Assembly: GCA_024683955.1 (NCBI GenBank)
Contig: JAIKXS010000017.1
Location: 1-64,000 of the forward strand
Length of the DNA stretch: 64,000 nucleotides
Origin: Desulfovibrio sp.
GTDB lineage: Bacteria > Desulfobacterota > Desulfovibrionia > Desulfovibrionales > Desulfovibrionaceae
Reading direction: 5' to 3'
The notes under the pieces were generated by a model. It did no database searches and was not told the origin of the DNA. It saw only the letters and a program-made list of their open reading frames with translations. The translations under genes and the position numbers were made by a program. This document shows, piece after piece, positions 30,528 to 40,105 of the stretch; the stretch's first letter is position 1; each line of letters begins with the position of its first letter.

Positions 30528-31085
30528 ATGAGCACAGAAAAAGATTCTATAAACTCAGAACAAAAAATTCCCTCTGTCATTCTGATAGGAATGCCAGGTG
30601 CAGGCAAAACAACCATTGGAAAACAGCTTGCACGAAAGCTTCACTGGCCCTATCTCGACAGCGACCACCTTATTGAAGCAGCCTACGGGCGACGTCTGCA
30701 AGATATTGTGGACGCTACAGATAAAGAACGTTTTCTCGATCTTGAAAGTGATGTCATTTGTACCATACGTGCGCAACGTATCGTCCTTGGCACAGGTGGT
30801 AGCGCCGTATACAGGGAAAAAACGATGCTTCATCTGCAGCGGCTCGGCACAATTATCCACCTTGACGTTCCCCTCGAAATCGTAAAAAAACGCATTGCCT
30901 GCAACCCGGAACGCGGCATTGCCATTGCACCTGGGCAAACTATGGAAGATATTTTCGAGGAACGAAACGCCCTTTATCACAAGTGGTCACTCTTTTCATG
31001 CAACAATAGTACCAGAACGCCCGACGCCTGTGTCCAGGCCATTCTTGATCATATTAAAGAGCGTGGGCTCATCCCCATCCTGTAA
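30528..31085 (+). CDS. aroK: Shikimate kinase
   Basis: SVILIGMPGAGKTTIGKQLARKLHWPYLDSDHLIE...LGTGGSAVYREKTM. Confidence 0.9.
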   Translation: MSTEKDSINSEQKIPSVILIGMPGAGKTTIGKQLARKLHWPYLDSDHLIEAAYGRRLQDIVDATDKERFLDLESDVICTIRAQRIVLGTGGSAVYREKTMLHLQRLGTIIHLDVPLEIVKKRIACNPERGIAIAPGQTMEDIFEERNALYHKWSLFSCNNSTRTPDACVQAILDHIKERGLIPIL

Positions 31086-31126
31086 CAGCTCTGATTTTGA
31101 CATTCCTGAAGCAGCTGCAGATACAG

Positions 31127-31162
31127 TAAGGCCATTCAGAAAAAAATCTCTGAATGGCCTTA
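31127..31162. repeat. Copy A of a dispersed palindrome, also plausible as a bidirectional terminator
   Basis: TAAGGCCATTCAGA/TCTGAATGGCCTTA, perfect 14-bp stem, 8-nt loop. Confidence 0.7.
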
Positions 31163-31176
31163 ACTGATCTGTTCCC

Positions 31177-31335
31177 ATGGAATATGACACGGTGGCGGAC
31201 AGATTACCTTCACGTCACCGCACAACCAAGGAACAGATCAATGCACTCTCTGTAAACGCTGCTGGGAACAGCGGTCGGAACGTCTCAGTCGTTCACGGCA
31301 CAGCGCTGGAAATGACAAGACAGATCAAGGCTTAA
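31177..31335 (+). other. Possible small ORF (52 aa) or structured RNA in a convergent intergenic region
   Basis: Reads MEYDTVADRLPSRHRTTKEQINALSVNAAGNSGRNVSVVHGTALEMTRQIKA**. No clear SD. Flanking complementary blocks GATCTGTTCC(31166)/GGAACAGATC(31230) and CGGTG/CACCG. Confidence 0.25.
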
Positions 31336-31886
31336 TAATGCCACTGAGATCCATCGTATCTGATCATTTCATTGACACGGCGGGAACTGATGGCTGTGCA
31401 GGGAGCAGAAAGGGCCTCTTTCTTAGTCTTGCCAACGCACTGATAGATCTGCTCGCTGTAACGCACAAAGCCGACATAACGGCCGGGGTTAACTCCGGGG
31501 CGCATATCGGTGGAATAATTTTGCGGATCTATAGAGATGTACTTTGCCACATAGCCGTTGCTAGATTTGGTCACAGACTTGTTACTCTTTGACGGCGTAA
31601 TCGTCCGGGAGGCACGCATGACAAGCTTCGAAGCAGCAGCATTCAGCTCTTCACGGATTGCAGCTTCGTTCTTACTGCCTTTCTGTGAAGAATGATTCTT
31701 TTTGGAATTCTTTTTGGAGTCCTTTTTCCCCTTCGCCTGCTCTTCAAGAGGAGCTTCCGCGGAAGGGGCTTCCTGGGCTTCAACAGCTGGTTCTGACTGA
31801 GCAGTCGAGCTTTCTTCTTTGCCGGTGGCCGCGCAGCCGGACACAAGTAAAAGCATCACGCACGCCGATACGACACATTTATTCAT
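31332..31886 (-). CDS. Hypothetical lipoprotein
   Basis: MNKCVVSACVMLLLVSGCAATG lipobox; Lys/Ser-rich linker; compact C-terminal domain. Confidence 0.75.
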   Translation of the reverse strand: MNKCVVSACVMLLLVSGCAATGKEESSTAQSEPAVEAQEAPSAEAPLEEQAKGKKDSKKNSKKNHSSQKGSKNEAAIREELNAAASKLVMRASRTITPSKSNKSVTKSSNGYVAKYISIDPQNYSTDMRPGVNPGRYVGFVRYSEQIYQCVGKTKKEALSAPCTAISSRRVNEMIRYDGSQWHY

Positions 31887-32027
31887 GTCTACTCCTCATA
31901 ATAACGTCCGCGGGTTCACACGCGAACATCGGATAAAGGGGATATAAAAAAGGTTGTGAGAGGAAAGGCCGGACAGCTTGCACTGCCCGGCCATAAAACC
32001 TATCAAAACCACACAAGAGGTCTAAGA

Positions 32028-33026
32028 TTAGTCAAACGTAATCTCGGTACGGCGGTTCATGTAGCGACCATCCTCTGTGGAGTTGTCGTACTTGAAGGAC
32101 TTGCCACGGCCCATTGCGGACATGCGGCTCGCGGGCACACCCTGCTTGGCAAGGTAGTTCTTAACTGAGGTGGCACGTCTCTGGGAAAGAGTACGGTTGT
32201 ACGCATCGCTGCCCTTGGAGTCGGTCCAGCCGCTCAGCACCACGCGCTTGTTCGGGCTGCCCTTGATGATTTCGGCAGCTTCGTTCAGGATACCCATGGC
32301 CTTGGCGTCAAGGGCATAGGAATCAAAGGCGAAGTTTACGCCACGAAGGACAAGAACTTCAGCTTCGCCGCAGAAAACGGCGGTGACAAAACGCTCAACA
32401 GCGGCGTCGCTTGTCACGAGCTCTTCAGCACGAACAACCTGTGCAGACTGATTCATGGCCGCAACGGCAGCAATATTCTTTTTACCATTTTCGGTATCGG
32501 AAAGGTCGATGATGTGGATCACGAGATTGCGCTGCGTTGCATAGATCTGACGAGCTGTTTCCACAAAGTCAACGCCACGGTTGTTGTCACCATCGGTCAC
32601 CAGGATGATGGCGGCGTCACGCTGCATGCTGGAAATAAAAGGCTCGTAGGTGTGAAGGCCGTCACCCATGCTGGTCATACGGCCGAAAACCTGAAAATCG
32701 TCTTTCAGGGTCTCAATGGCCTGGCTCATGGCAGAACGGCTCCACGGCCCCTGGGGAACAATCACACCGTTAGGAGTGATGGTGTGCAAGCCACCCATGA
32801 AGCTCTGCTCGGGGATGGCAGCATTGACACGCTGCAACGCTTCTTTGGCAATCTGAACTTTGGTTTTTTTCAGTTGCGCATTGTGCATCATCATGGATCC
32901 GGAATAGTCCACAACGAAGTCAAAACTTTCAATTTTCTTATTGCAGGCCACTGGGGCTGCAACGGCGGCGACTGCATAGCTCAACACGAGAGCAGCTGCC
33001 AACGCCAGCATACGGAAAGATTTCAT
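32028..33026 (-). CDS. Secreted VWA + OmpA-family protein
   Basis: SFDFVVDYSGSMMMHNAQLKKTKVQIAKEAL (VWA MIDAS DxSxS); LVTDGDNNRGVDF; C-terminal OmpA: NFAFDSYALDAKAMGILNEAAEIIKGSPNKRVVLSGWTDSKGSDAYNRTLSQRRATSVKNYL. Confidence 0.9.
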   Translation of the reverse strand: MKSFRMLALAAALVLSYAVAAVAAPVACNKKIESFDFVVDYSGSMMMHNAQLKKTKVQIAKEALQRVNAAIPEQSFMGGLHTITPNGVIVPQGPWSRSAMSQAIETLKDDFQVFGRMTSMGDGLHTYEPFISSMQRDAAIILVTDGDNNRGVDFVETARQIYATQRNLVIHIIDLSDTENGKKNIAAVAAMNQSAQVVRAEELVTSDAAVERFVTAVFCGEAEVLVLRGVNFAFDSYALDAKAMGILNEAAEIIKGSPNKRVVLSGWTDSKGSDAYNRTLSQRRATSVKNYLAKQGVPASRMSAMGRGKSFKYDNSTEDGRYMNRRTEITFD

Positions 33027-33381
33027 GGTGCCTCCCATAAAAAGTGTCGTTGAATACCGTCAACATATTCAGTAACGGTTTGCCCGCCTTGTGCCGTACA
33101 AGCCCGCTTGGTCAGTTCGGCAACTCTTTTTTTATAGCCAAGTTACAAGAAAAGTGCAAGCCGTGGGAAAAAAGGAATACCGAGGCGTGAAAAACGACGA
33201 TTATCCCTTGCCAATGCCCTATCTAATCATATATTTTAGACTGTATAATCCAGAACCTGTGAGAAGTCCCTTTCCCTGTCGACTGACAGGAGCTCTCAAC
33301 GCTGCTCATTACGTTTAAACCCTAAAAAACAAGCATCAAAAGGAGGACGCGTCTGTCGGCTTTGGCACACGCGAATCAGCT

Positions 33382-34080
33382 ATGCAGTATCAGACAACGT
33401 CACGAACCTATGCGACCGATGCCCTTTCTGTCTACATGTCCAAAGTCTATCTTTGGATGTCCGCAGGACTTGCCCTCACTGCCGTTACGGCCTGGTTTGT
33501 AGGGACAAGCGAAGCGGTCCTGTCCCTTTTTGTAAATCCTGTTGTGCCCATTGTTCTTTTTGTTGGGGAAATCGGTCTTGTCATCGCCCTCTCCGCGGCC
33601 ATCCATAAAATGAGCGCGCAGACAGCGACCATGCTTTTTCTGCTCTTTTCTCTCCTGAACGGTCTCACGCTTTCTGTCATTTTCATAGCCTATACCAGCG
33701 CATCCATCGCAACAGCCTTCTTCTCAACAGCCGGCATGTTTCTTGCCATGACCATATACGGGACCGTGACAAAGCGGGATCTCACAAGTCTTGGCAGCTT
33801 CCTTTTCATGGGCCTTATAGGACTTATAATCGCCTCCATCGTGAACCTCTTCCTGGCCAATCCCATGATGGAACTCATTATAAGCTGCATCGGCGTTCTC
33901 ATCTTTACGCTCTTTACGGCCTATGACACTCAGAAGCTCCGTGCCTTTGGCATGAACGCCCCCATTGACGACCAGGAGGCCGTTCAACGTGGCGCAATTC
34001 TCGGTGCTCTGACACTCTACCTCGATTTTATCAACCTCTTCGTCCATCTGCTCCATCTCTTAGGTGCAAGCAGAGACTAA
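33382..34080 (+). CDS. Bax inhibitor-1/YccA family membrane protein
   Basis: YMSKVYLWMSAGLALTAVTAWFVG...; YDTQKLRAFG. Confidence 0.93.
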   Translation: MQYQTTSRTYATDALSVYMSKVYLWMSAGLALTAVTAWFVGTSEAVLSLFVNPVVPIVLFVGEIGLVIALSAAIHKMSAQTATMLFLLFSLLNGLTLSVIFIAYTSASIATAFFSTAGMFLAMTIYGTVTKRDLTSLGSFLFMGLIGLIIASIVNLFLANPMMELIISCIGVLIFTLFTAYDTQKLRAFGMNAPIDDQEAVQRGAILGALTLYLDFINLFVHLLHLLGASRD

Positions 34081-34226
34081 TCCTCCGTGGGCATAATCGG
34101 ATCGTCCGCTGTCTGTATTATGCAATATGGATAGCAACTACACGGTTACGCTCTCACGAGCCCCCATCCGCGGTACAAAACTGTGATGTGGGCCGAGATG
34201 CATGGTTTCCATGACATATAATCTCA

Positions 34227-34271
34227 AAGGTGAGACTTTTCTGGAGAAACCCTCTTGAATGGTCTCACCTT
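34227..34271. repeat. Hairpin in the rnr upstream region
   Basis: AAGGTGAGAC/GTCTCACCTT, 10-bp perfect stem, 25-nt loop. Confidence 0.45.
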
Positions 34272-34510
34272 ATTGTTCTGTTTTATGACAAAAATGCGGC
34301 CACCTTCCCATTCCATAACCAGAGCGCTTGTCCTGACAAATTGAAAAAAATTGCCGCATGCCCCATACCTAAGGCCCCGGCCCACCATTCCGCCCGTTCT
34401 CTCCGGACGGGAGGCTCATCAATCTTTTCCGTTTTTGTCCGTGTTCAACGGCACACGCCTTGCTGTCGCTCCGTTCACCCTATCCGGCCAATGGCCACAA
34501 ACTCTGTTCT

Positions 34511-36322
34511 ATGACCAAAAAATCTCACAAACACGCTGCAACCTTAGAAAAAGGGACGGAAATACAAGCCCGTCTGCTTCACATTCAAAAGACCAAAGCG
34601 ATCTGCGAAGCGGAAGACGGCTCGTCCATCCGTTTTCTTGTCCGGATTCCACCTGAGGCAAGAAAGGTCATGCTGAAAAATAGTCAGCCGAGTATGCTCA
34701 CGCTTTCTGTCAAAAAAAAAATTTCTAACGCCTTTTATTCAGCAACACTGAAAAAGAAAGCACCCTCGGCCATGACTCTCGAAATGCGGGTCAAACAGGA
34801 AAATTTCCTCAGAACCGCCTTTTCCTCACAACTTATAGATTCTCTTAATGGCTTTCTTGAAAAGAGATCCGGGGCCCCGTCAGGGCACCAAGACCTCAGG
34901 GATATGCTCTTTGTCACCATTGACGGAGCAGATGCCCGTGATTTTGACGACGCGATTTTCGTACGGAAAATGAAAAGTCAGTGGAAACTCTTTGTCGCCA
35001 TCGCCGATGTCACTTATTACGTCACCACCTCAAAGAAAAAAAATGAGGACAGCGTGGATGCGGAGGCCCGAAAACGGGGGAATTCGTTTTACTTTCCCAA
35101 TTCCGTCATCCCCATGCTTCCTCCGATCCTCTCCAATACACTCTGCAGCTTAAAGCCCTTTGAAGACCGCCTTGCCATTGTATGTGAGCTCACACTCTCT
35201 CTGACGGGAACAGTCAAAAAAAGCCGTTTCTACGAGGCACGCATCAACTCCCACGCACGTCTCACCTACGAGGAGGTCCAGGCTGCTTTTTTTGCCGGCT
35301 CTTCGGAACAAAAAGAGGCCTTCCGGGCCCGCCCCCATGGAGAGGCCATTGAGGCCATGCTTGCTTCGGCGTTTGAACTAGCCGGACTCCTTGGGAAAAA
35401 ACGACAGAAACGGGGTAGCCTTTTCTTCATAAACCAGGAGCCGTGCTACCACTTTGACAAGGACAAGATGCCGGATGCCATCAGCGTTTCACATCATTAC
35501 GAGGCCAGCAATCTTATTGAGGAATTCATGATTGCGGCCAATGAGGCATGCGCCGTATTTCTGACCGAACGCAATGTCCCATTCCTTTACAGAATTCACC
35601 CCGCTCCCACGGAAGAAGCTCTCATCCCTCTCTTCCGCTGTCTTGCCGCAAATTTCAGCGATATTCTGCCCAAAGCGGTACGCGTACAAAAACGCCCCCT
35701 TGAGCCGACAGACTATCCCGACATACTAGAACACGCCGCAACAAGCGAAGACCGACTCGTTCTTTCCAAAATTCTCATGCGCGGCATGCCCAAGGCCGTC
35801 TATGCCCCCGTCAACACAGGACACTTCGGCCTTGCCTCGGACTTCTACTGTCATTTCACCTCACCCATCAGGCGCTACGCAGATATCGTCGTCCACAGAG
35901 CCCTCAAGTACTGCCTTGGACACACAGAAACGCCGCTTCCGACAGGCAAAAAACTCGCCTTCATAGGGGAAAAGCTCAATTTACAGGAACGCAAGGCACA
36001 AAGGTGCGAATGGGAAATACAACGACTCCTGAATGCGTCCTTTATGGAAAAACAGCGGCACAAAATCTATACTGCCGTCATCAATTCCATCACATCATTC
36101 GGTGTCTTTGTTACGCTTAAGGAGCTGCCTGTCGAGGGCCTTATTTTTATGGAGCATATCGCCACTTTTGCCGACCGGATAGAACTGCAGACGCAGCAGA
36201 TACTCACAAAAAAAGGAAGGATTCGTTACCGTATCGGTTCCCTTCTTCCGGTCCGTGTCCACCAAGTGAACAAACATGACGGAAAAATCAGTTTTGTTCC
36301 CGTCAGGGAAGAACACCCGTGA
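34511..36322 (+). CDS. rnr: Ribonuclease R-like RNB/S1 exoribonuclease
   Basis: TIDGADARDFDDAIFVRK; GHFGLASDFYCHFTSPIRRYADIVVHRAL; C-terminal S1 region VEGLIFMEHI. Confidence 0.92.
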   Translation: MTKKSHKHAATLEKGTEIQARLLHIQKTKAICEAEDGSSIRFLVRIPPEARKVMLKNSQPSMLTLSVKKKISNAFYSATLKKKAPSAMTLEMRVKQENFLRTAFSSQLIDSLNGFLEKRSGAPSGHQDLRDMLFVTIDGADARDFDDAIFVRKMKSQWKLFVAIADVTYYVTTSKKKNEDSVDAEARKRGNSFYFPNSVIPMLPPILSNTLCSLKPFEDRLAIVCELTLSLTGTVKKSRFYEARINSHARLTYEEVQAAFFAGSSEQKEAFRARPHGEAIEAMLASAFELAGLLGKKRQKRGSLFFINQEPCYHFDKDKMPDAISVSHHYEASNLIEEFMIAANEACAVFLTERNVPFLYRIHPAPTEEALIPLFRCLAANFSDILPKAVRVQKRPLEPTDYPDILEHAATSEDRLVLSKILMRGMPKAVYAPVNTGHFGLASDFYCHFTSPIRRYADIVVHRALKYCLGHTETPLPTGKKLAFIGEKLNLQERKAQRCEWEIQRLLNASFMEKQRHKIYTAVINSITSFGVFVTLKELPVEGLIFMEHIATFADRIELQTQQILTKKGRIRYRIGSLLPVRVHQVNKHDGKISFVPVREEHP

Positions 36323-37926
36323 GTTTTTCAACAAAAACACAAACCATGGGCCTTGCGGCTCTGCTCCTTGCGGCGAGCACCCTTCTCTCACGCCTCATGG
36401 GCCTTGTCCGGGACAAGGTCATCTCATGGCAGTTCGGGGCCACGCAGGAAGCAGACATGTATTTTGCGGCCTTTGTCGTTCCTGACTGCATAAACTACCT
36501 GCTTGCAGGCGGTTTCATGTCCATTACAATCATTCCCCTGCTTTCCCGTTGCTTCAAAGACGGGCAGGAGAGAGCATGGCCCTTTTTCTCGTGCGTTTTC
36601 ACCTGGCTCACGGCAGCGTCAATCGTTCTGACAGGCATCTCAATGATCTTCGCGGAAGAATTGGCCTCTGTTGTTGCCCCGGGATTCTCTCTGGAGGAAC
36701 GGTGCCGTCTTGCCTTCTTCATGAGGATCATTCTCCCCGCGCAGATCTTTTTTCTTTCCGGCTCCTGCTTTATGGCCCTGCTTTTTCTGCGCAAACAATT
36801 TACCATTCCGGCACTGAGTCCTCTTGTCTATAACGGCACAATCATCCTCGGGGGGCTTCTCGTTCCAGCAGTCTGTTCCCTTGCCAGCGGGCAGAATTAC
36901 CATGAGGCCCTGAGCAGCGTCGGTATGGCAGGATACTGCCTTGGAGTGCCCATAGGCGCCTGCATCGGCGCATTTCTCCTCCCCTTTCTCGCCGCAAGGA
37001 AAGGCTCTCTTCATCTTTCCCCGACCTTCCGGCATCCGCTCTTCAAAACCTTTCTCTTAACAGCGCTGCCCCTTATGCTTGGTCAGACCGTCATCATGCT
37101 AGATGAACAGTTTCTCCGTATTTTTGGCAGCATGCTCTCTGAAGGCAGCGTCAGCCTTCTCAACTATGCCCGGCGTCTGACTCAGGTTCCCATAGGCCTT
37201 GTGGGACAGGCATCAGCGGTTGCCTCCTATCCATTTCTTGTGGATCTCCTCACAAAGGACGAGACAGCACGATTCAACGAAACCCTGCAAAAAGCCTTCC
37301 GCGGCGGACTGGTACTCATTATTCCGGCAGCAAGCTGGATGTTTGCCAATTCATTCCCCATCTTCACACTGATCTTCCAGGGCGGACGCTTCGGCGAGAC
37401 GGAAAGCCTCGGGGCAAGCCCCCTTCTGCAGATAATGCTTCTTGCAGTTCCACTCTGGATGCTCTACATGGTGCTCGTCCGGGCTTTCTACGCCTACGGA
37501 GACACCATAACACCGGCGCTTACGGGCACGATTGTCACAGTTCTGGTTGTCCCGATCTACTACTTCATAAGCGCCCGCACCAGCACTGAAGCCATTGCCA
37601 TCACAAGCGCGGCAAGCGTCTCACTCTATGTGCTCTGGCTTTTCTGCATCTGGACTAAACGCCACGGAAACGACGCCACAAAAGGACTTTTGCCCACTTC
37701 ATCTCTCGTGCTCCTACTCTCTCTTCCACCGGCTTTTTGCTCATACCTTGTACAAAGCAAACTGATGGCCATCCTTCCATTTTCCCACGTAACGAACGCG
37801 CTTCTCGCCTTGAGTGCGAGCGGGATACTATTTCTTCTTCTCTTTCTCCCCTTTGCCCTCCGCTTTCTACCGGAATTACGAACATATATCATACGCATTG
37901 CCAAACGCTGCAGGCGAAAGGCGTGA
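36319..37926 (+). CDS. murJ: Lipid II flippase MurJ
   Basis: GTG start overlapping the rnr stop; STLLSRLMGLVRDKVISWQFGATQEADMYFAAFVVPDCINYLLAGGFMSITIIPLLSRC. Confidence 0.96.
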   Translation: MSFSTKTQTMGLAALLLAASTLLSRLMGLVRDKVISWQFGATQEADMYFAAFVVPDCINYLLAGGFMSITIIPLLSRCFKDGQERAWPFFSCVFTWLTAASIVLTGISMIFAEELASVVAPGFSLEERCRLAFFMRIILPAQIFFLSGSCFMALLFLRKQFTIPALSPLVYNGTIILGGLLVPAVCSLASGQNYHEALSSVGMAGYCLGVPIGACIGAFLLPFLAARKGSLHLSPTFRHPLFKTFLLTALPLMLGQTVIMLDEQFLRIFGSMLSEGSVSLLNYARRLTQVPIGLVGQASAVASYPFLVDLLTKDETARFNETLQKAFRGGLVLIIPAASWMFANSFPIFTLIFQGGRFGETESLGASPLLQIMLLAVPLWMLYMVLVRAFYAYGDTITPALTGTIVTVLVVPIYYFISARTSTEAIAITSAASVSLYVLWLFCIWTKRHGNDATKGLLPTSSLVLLLSLPPAFCSYLVQSKLMAILPFSHVTNALLALSASGILFLLLFLPFALRFLPELRTYIIRIAKRCRRKA

Positions 37927-37968
37927 GGGAAACAGCTTTCAAGGAGCGCTGCCTCCGCCCAATACACG

Positions 37969-38517
37969 TCAGGATCCGGGTCCGATGGGGGAAAAAGACA
38001 GGGGAAGCGAGGGAAACAACGGAAGCCAGAAGCCTCGCGACACATAAAGAAGGAGACCAACGGCCAAAAGAAAGAAAACAGCCTCGCTAAAGCTTCCCGT
38101 CCGGCAAAGCGGCAGGGCAAGTCTTGGCCGTTGGAAAAAAGGAAAAGCCGGCACACCCATGGGTGTCAGGGCATCCAGCAGAATATGGGAAAGGGCACCG
38201 AGAGAAAGCCCCAGAAGGATATCACGAACAAAAACGGGAGAAACGGACGGGGGCAGAAAATCAGCAACCGTTCTTTCGGCAAAAAAGGCTGCATACACGC
38301 CGCCGAGCCATATGCCGAACCAGTGACTTCCACCCCTGTGCACCATCCTGAAGGCACGCTGACGTCCCTGCCTTGTTACGGAGAGAAGGGAGGCCAGACG
38401 CTGATCCAAAAGATCGGGAAGAACGGCCCCGAAAAAGGCGGCAGCCGTTGCAGCAGCGGAATAGCCGAAGGCCACCATCATCGCGAGCGCGGAAACTTCA
38501 TGTGTTTTCCAGGTCAT
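37969..38517 (-). CDS. YdjM-like membrane-bound metal-dependent hydrolase family protein
   Basis: MTWKTHEVSALAMMVAFGYSAAATAAAFFGAVLPDLLDQRLA...HRGGSHWFGIW...GALSHILLDALTPMGVPAFPF. Confidence 0.8.
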   Translation of the reverse strand: MTWKTHEVSALAMMVAFGYSAAATAAAFFGAVLPDLLDQRLASLLSVTRQGRQRAFRMVHRGGSHWFGIWLGGVYAAFFAERTVADFLPPSVSPVFVRDILLGLSLGALSHILLDALTPMGVPAFPFFQRPRLALPLCRTGSFSEAVFFLLAVGLLLYVSRGFWLPLFPSLPLSFSPIGPGS

Positions 38518-38629
38518 GGTATTCTGTACTGTTCCCTCGTAAAAACCGGGGCAGCATTCGCCCTGAACGTTCCTCATTTTTCGGCACATACAGGAAAGGC
38601 TGCGTGCTCCTCAGACAGGGGGCAACGGA

Positions 38630-40093
38630 TCAGCGGGAAACATCCTTCCCCGCAGCCATGCAATGCCCATTTCTTTTTCCCTTGCTCTTTCTCACCGCGA
38701 TATCGTTCCCCCCCTCCTTTTTCCCTGCGTGACGCGCTGAAACACGAAGAATGCGCGCACCGCTTTTTTTATCAACGTCAGCTGACGACAGACCTGAAAG
38801 AGAGAGGCTGCTGCCCGAAGAAACGGCCTCTGCATCTTCAAGCAGCACCAGCCCACGAGTGCTGCAGCCGTAGCGGGCCTTGCCGGAAAGCGTCGGAACA
38901 GAAAACGGTGCAGAAATAATCCGGCAACGGTCATCATCTCTCCGCTCATCCGAAGTGGAGAGAAGGAGGGGAGAAAGAGAAAGGGCGTCCTTGGCAAGAC
39001 CGGCATCGCGCGAAAGCTTGGTCAGCCACGTCGGGGCTCCTTCCAGGTCGAAGGTAAAATGACACCAGGTCTTTCTGCCTCGTCCCTGCATGAGCGGACA
39101 CGGTGCCGAATGGGGGCAGGGAAACACTGAAGAAAATCCCAAGGCAAGAGCTTCCTCGCGAAGAGATGTGATAATTTTTCCGCCAAGACGCGTCCCCGGT
39201 TCAACAAAAAGAACCTGGGAGCGGCGATCCTCCGCCCCGAGCCGTTGCGTAAGGCGGGAGAGATCCGAGAGGAACGACTGAAGAATTTCCTGTCCTTCCT
39301 CTTCCTCCTCTGCCTCTCCCCGGCCATGTCTCGGTCTGCTTTGCATGATCTCGTTCAGGACGTTGGCCGCCGTTACAAGCCAGGGGGAGGGGGTGATATG
39401 TCTTTCCTGGCAGAATGCCGAAAAAATACGCATAGCATGCTCAAACCCGGCATTAAGCGGAATGACGGTCCAGGGGGGGACTCCCTCCTCCCTTGCCAGC
39501 TCTGAAAAAAGACGAATTCCCATATCCAGGGGCTGTCTGGAACGGTCCGAAGCAATAACAGTGACGGGTAAAGAACGAAATTCGGGTTTTGAAAGCCAAA
39601 GAGCTATGGGGACGGTCAACGGTCCTGAGCCAAGATCAAAAAGAAGCGGCTGCTTCTCCGGGGGACTAATAAGCGGAAGATACGGAAAAAGGCGTGTGAG
39701 ACGCACAATGTTCCACGGCAGGAAATAGTAGCAGTAGGCACTGATAGCCGCGGGTTTGCTCCAGTAGGGATGGGCAAGAAGAGAACGGTCCGAGGTCAGG
39801 ACCCGTGAGAGATCGGCCACATCCATGGGGAGTGTGCGCAGATGAGCACCGAGAGGACGCACGCGGCGCAGGACATCCAGAAAACGGGCAAGTTCCTTGC
39901 GTATCCGCTTTGAAGGAGCCAAAAAACAGGGTGTGGCCTCAGGCCAGGACGGTTTTCTGTCCGCCTCGCGACGAAGTCCATCGACACACCTGCGTCCTGA
40001 TTGACAAGACGGCTTTTGTTCCGCCGTCCAGGCTTTTTTTTTGTTTTTCTCTTCCGGTTGCACCGAAAATTTTTCCTGCTCTTTCTTCCCCAT
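38630..40093 (-). CDS. Rsm22-like small-ribosomal-subunit methyltransferase family protein
   Basis: ISAYCYYFLPWNIVRLTRLF...LLFDLGSGPLTVPIALWLSKPEFRSLPVTVIASDRSRQPLDMG...VTAANVLNEI. Confidence 0.65.
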   Translation of the reverse strand: MGKKEQEKFSVQPEEKNKKKAWTAEQKPSCQSGRRCVDGLRREADRKPSWPEATPCFLAPSKRIRKELARFLDVLRRVRPLGAHLRTLPMDVADLSRVLTSDRSLLAHPYWSKPAAISAYCYYFLPWNIVRLTRLFPYLPLISPPEKQPLLFDLGSGPLTVPIALWLSKPEFRSLPVTVIASDRSRQPLDMGIRLFSELAREEGVPPWTVIPLNAGFEHAMRIFSAFCQERHITPSPWLVTAANVLNEIMQSRPRHGRGEAEEEEEGQEILQSFLSDLSRLTQRLGAEDRRSQVLFVEPGTRLGGKIITSLREEALALGFSSVFPCPHSAPCPLMQGRGRKTWCHFTFDLEGAPTWLTKLSRDAGLAKDALSLSPLLLSTSDERRDDDRCRIISAPFSVPTLSGKARYGCSTRGLVLLEDAEAVSSGSSLSLSGLSSADVDKKSGARILRVSARHAGKKEGGNDIAVRKSKGKRNGHCMAAGKDVSR

Positions 40094-40105
40094 TTCTTTC
40101 CCTCT

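Noticed and set aside
37946-37960. GGAGCGCTGCCTCCG as a fourth copy of the leader element
   Set aside because: Core differs (GCGCTCC rather than GCGTTTCC) and it lies at a gene end, not a leader.
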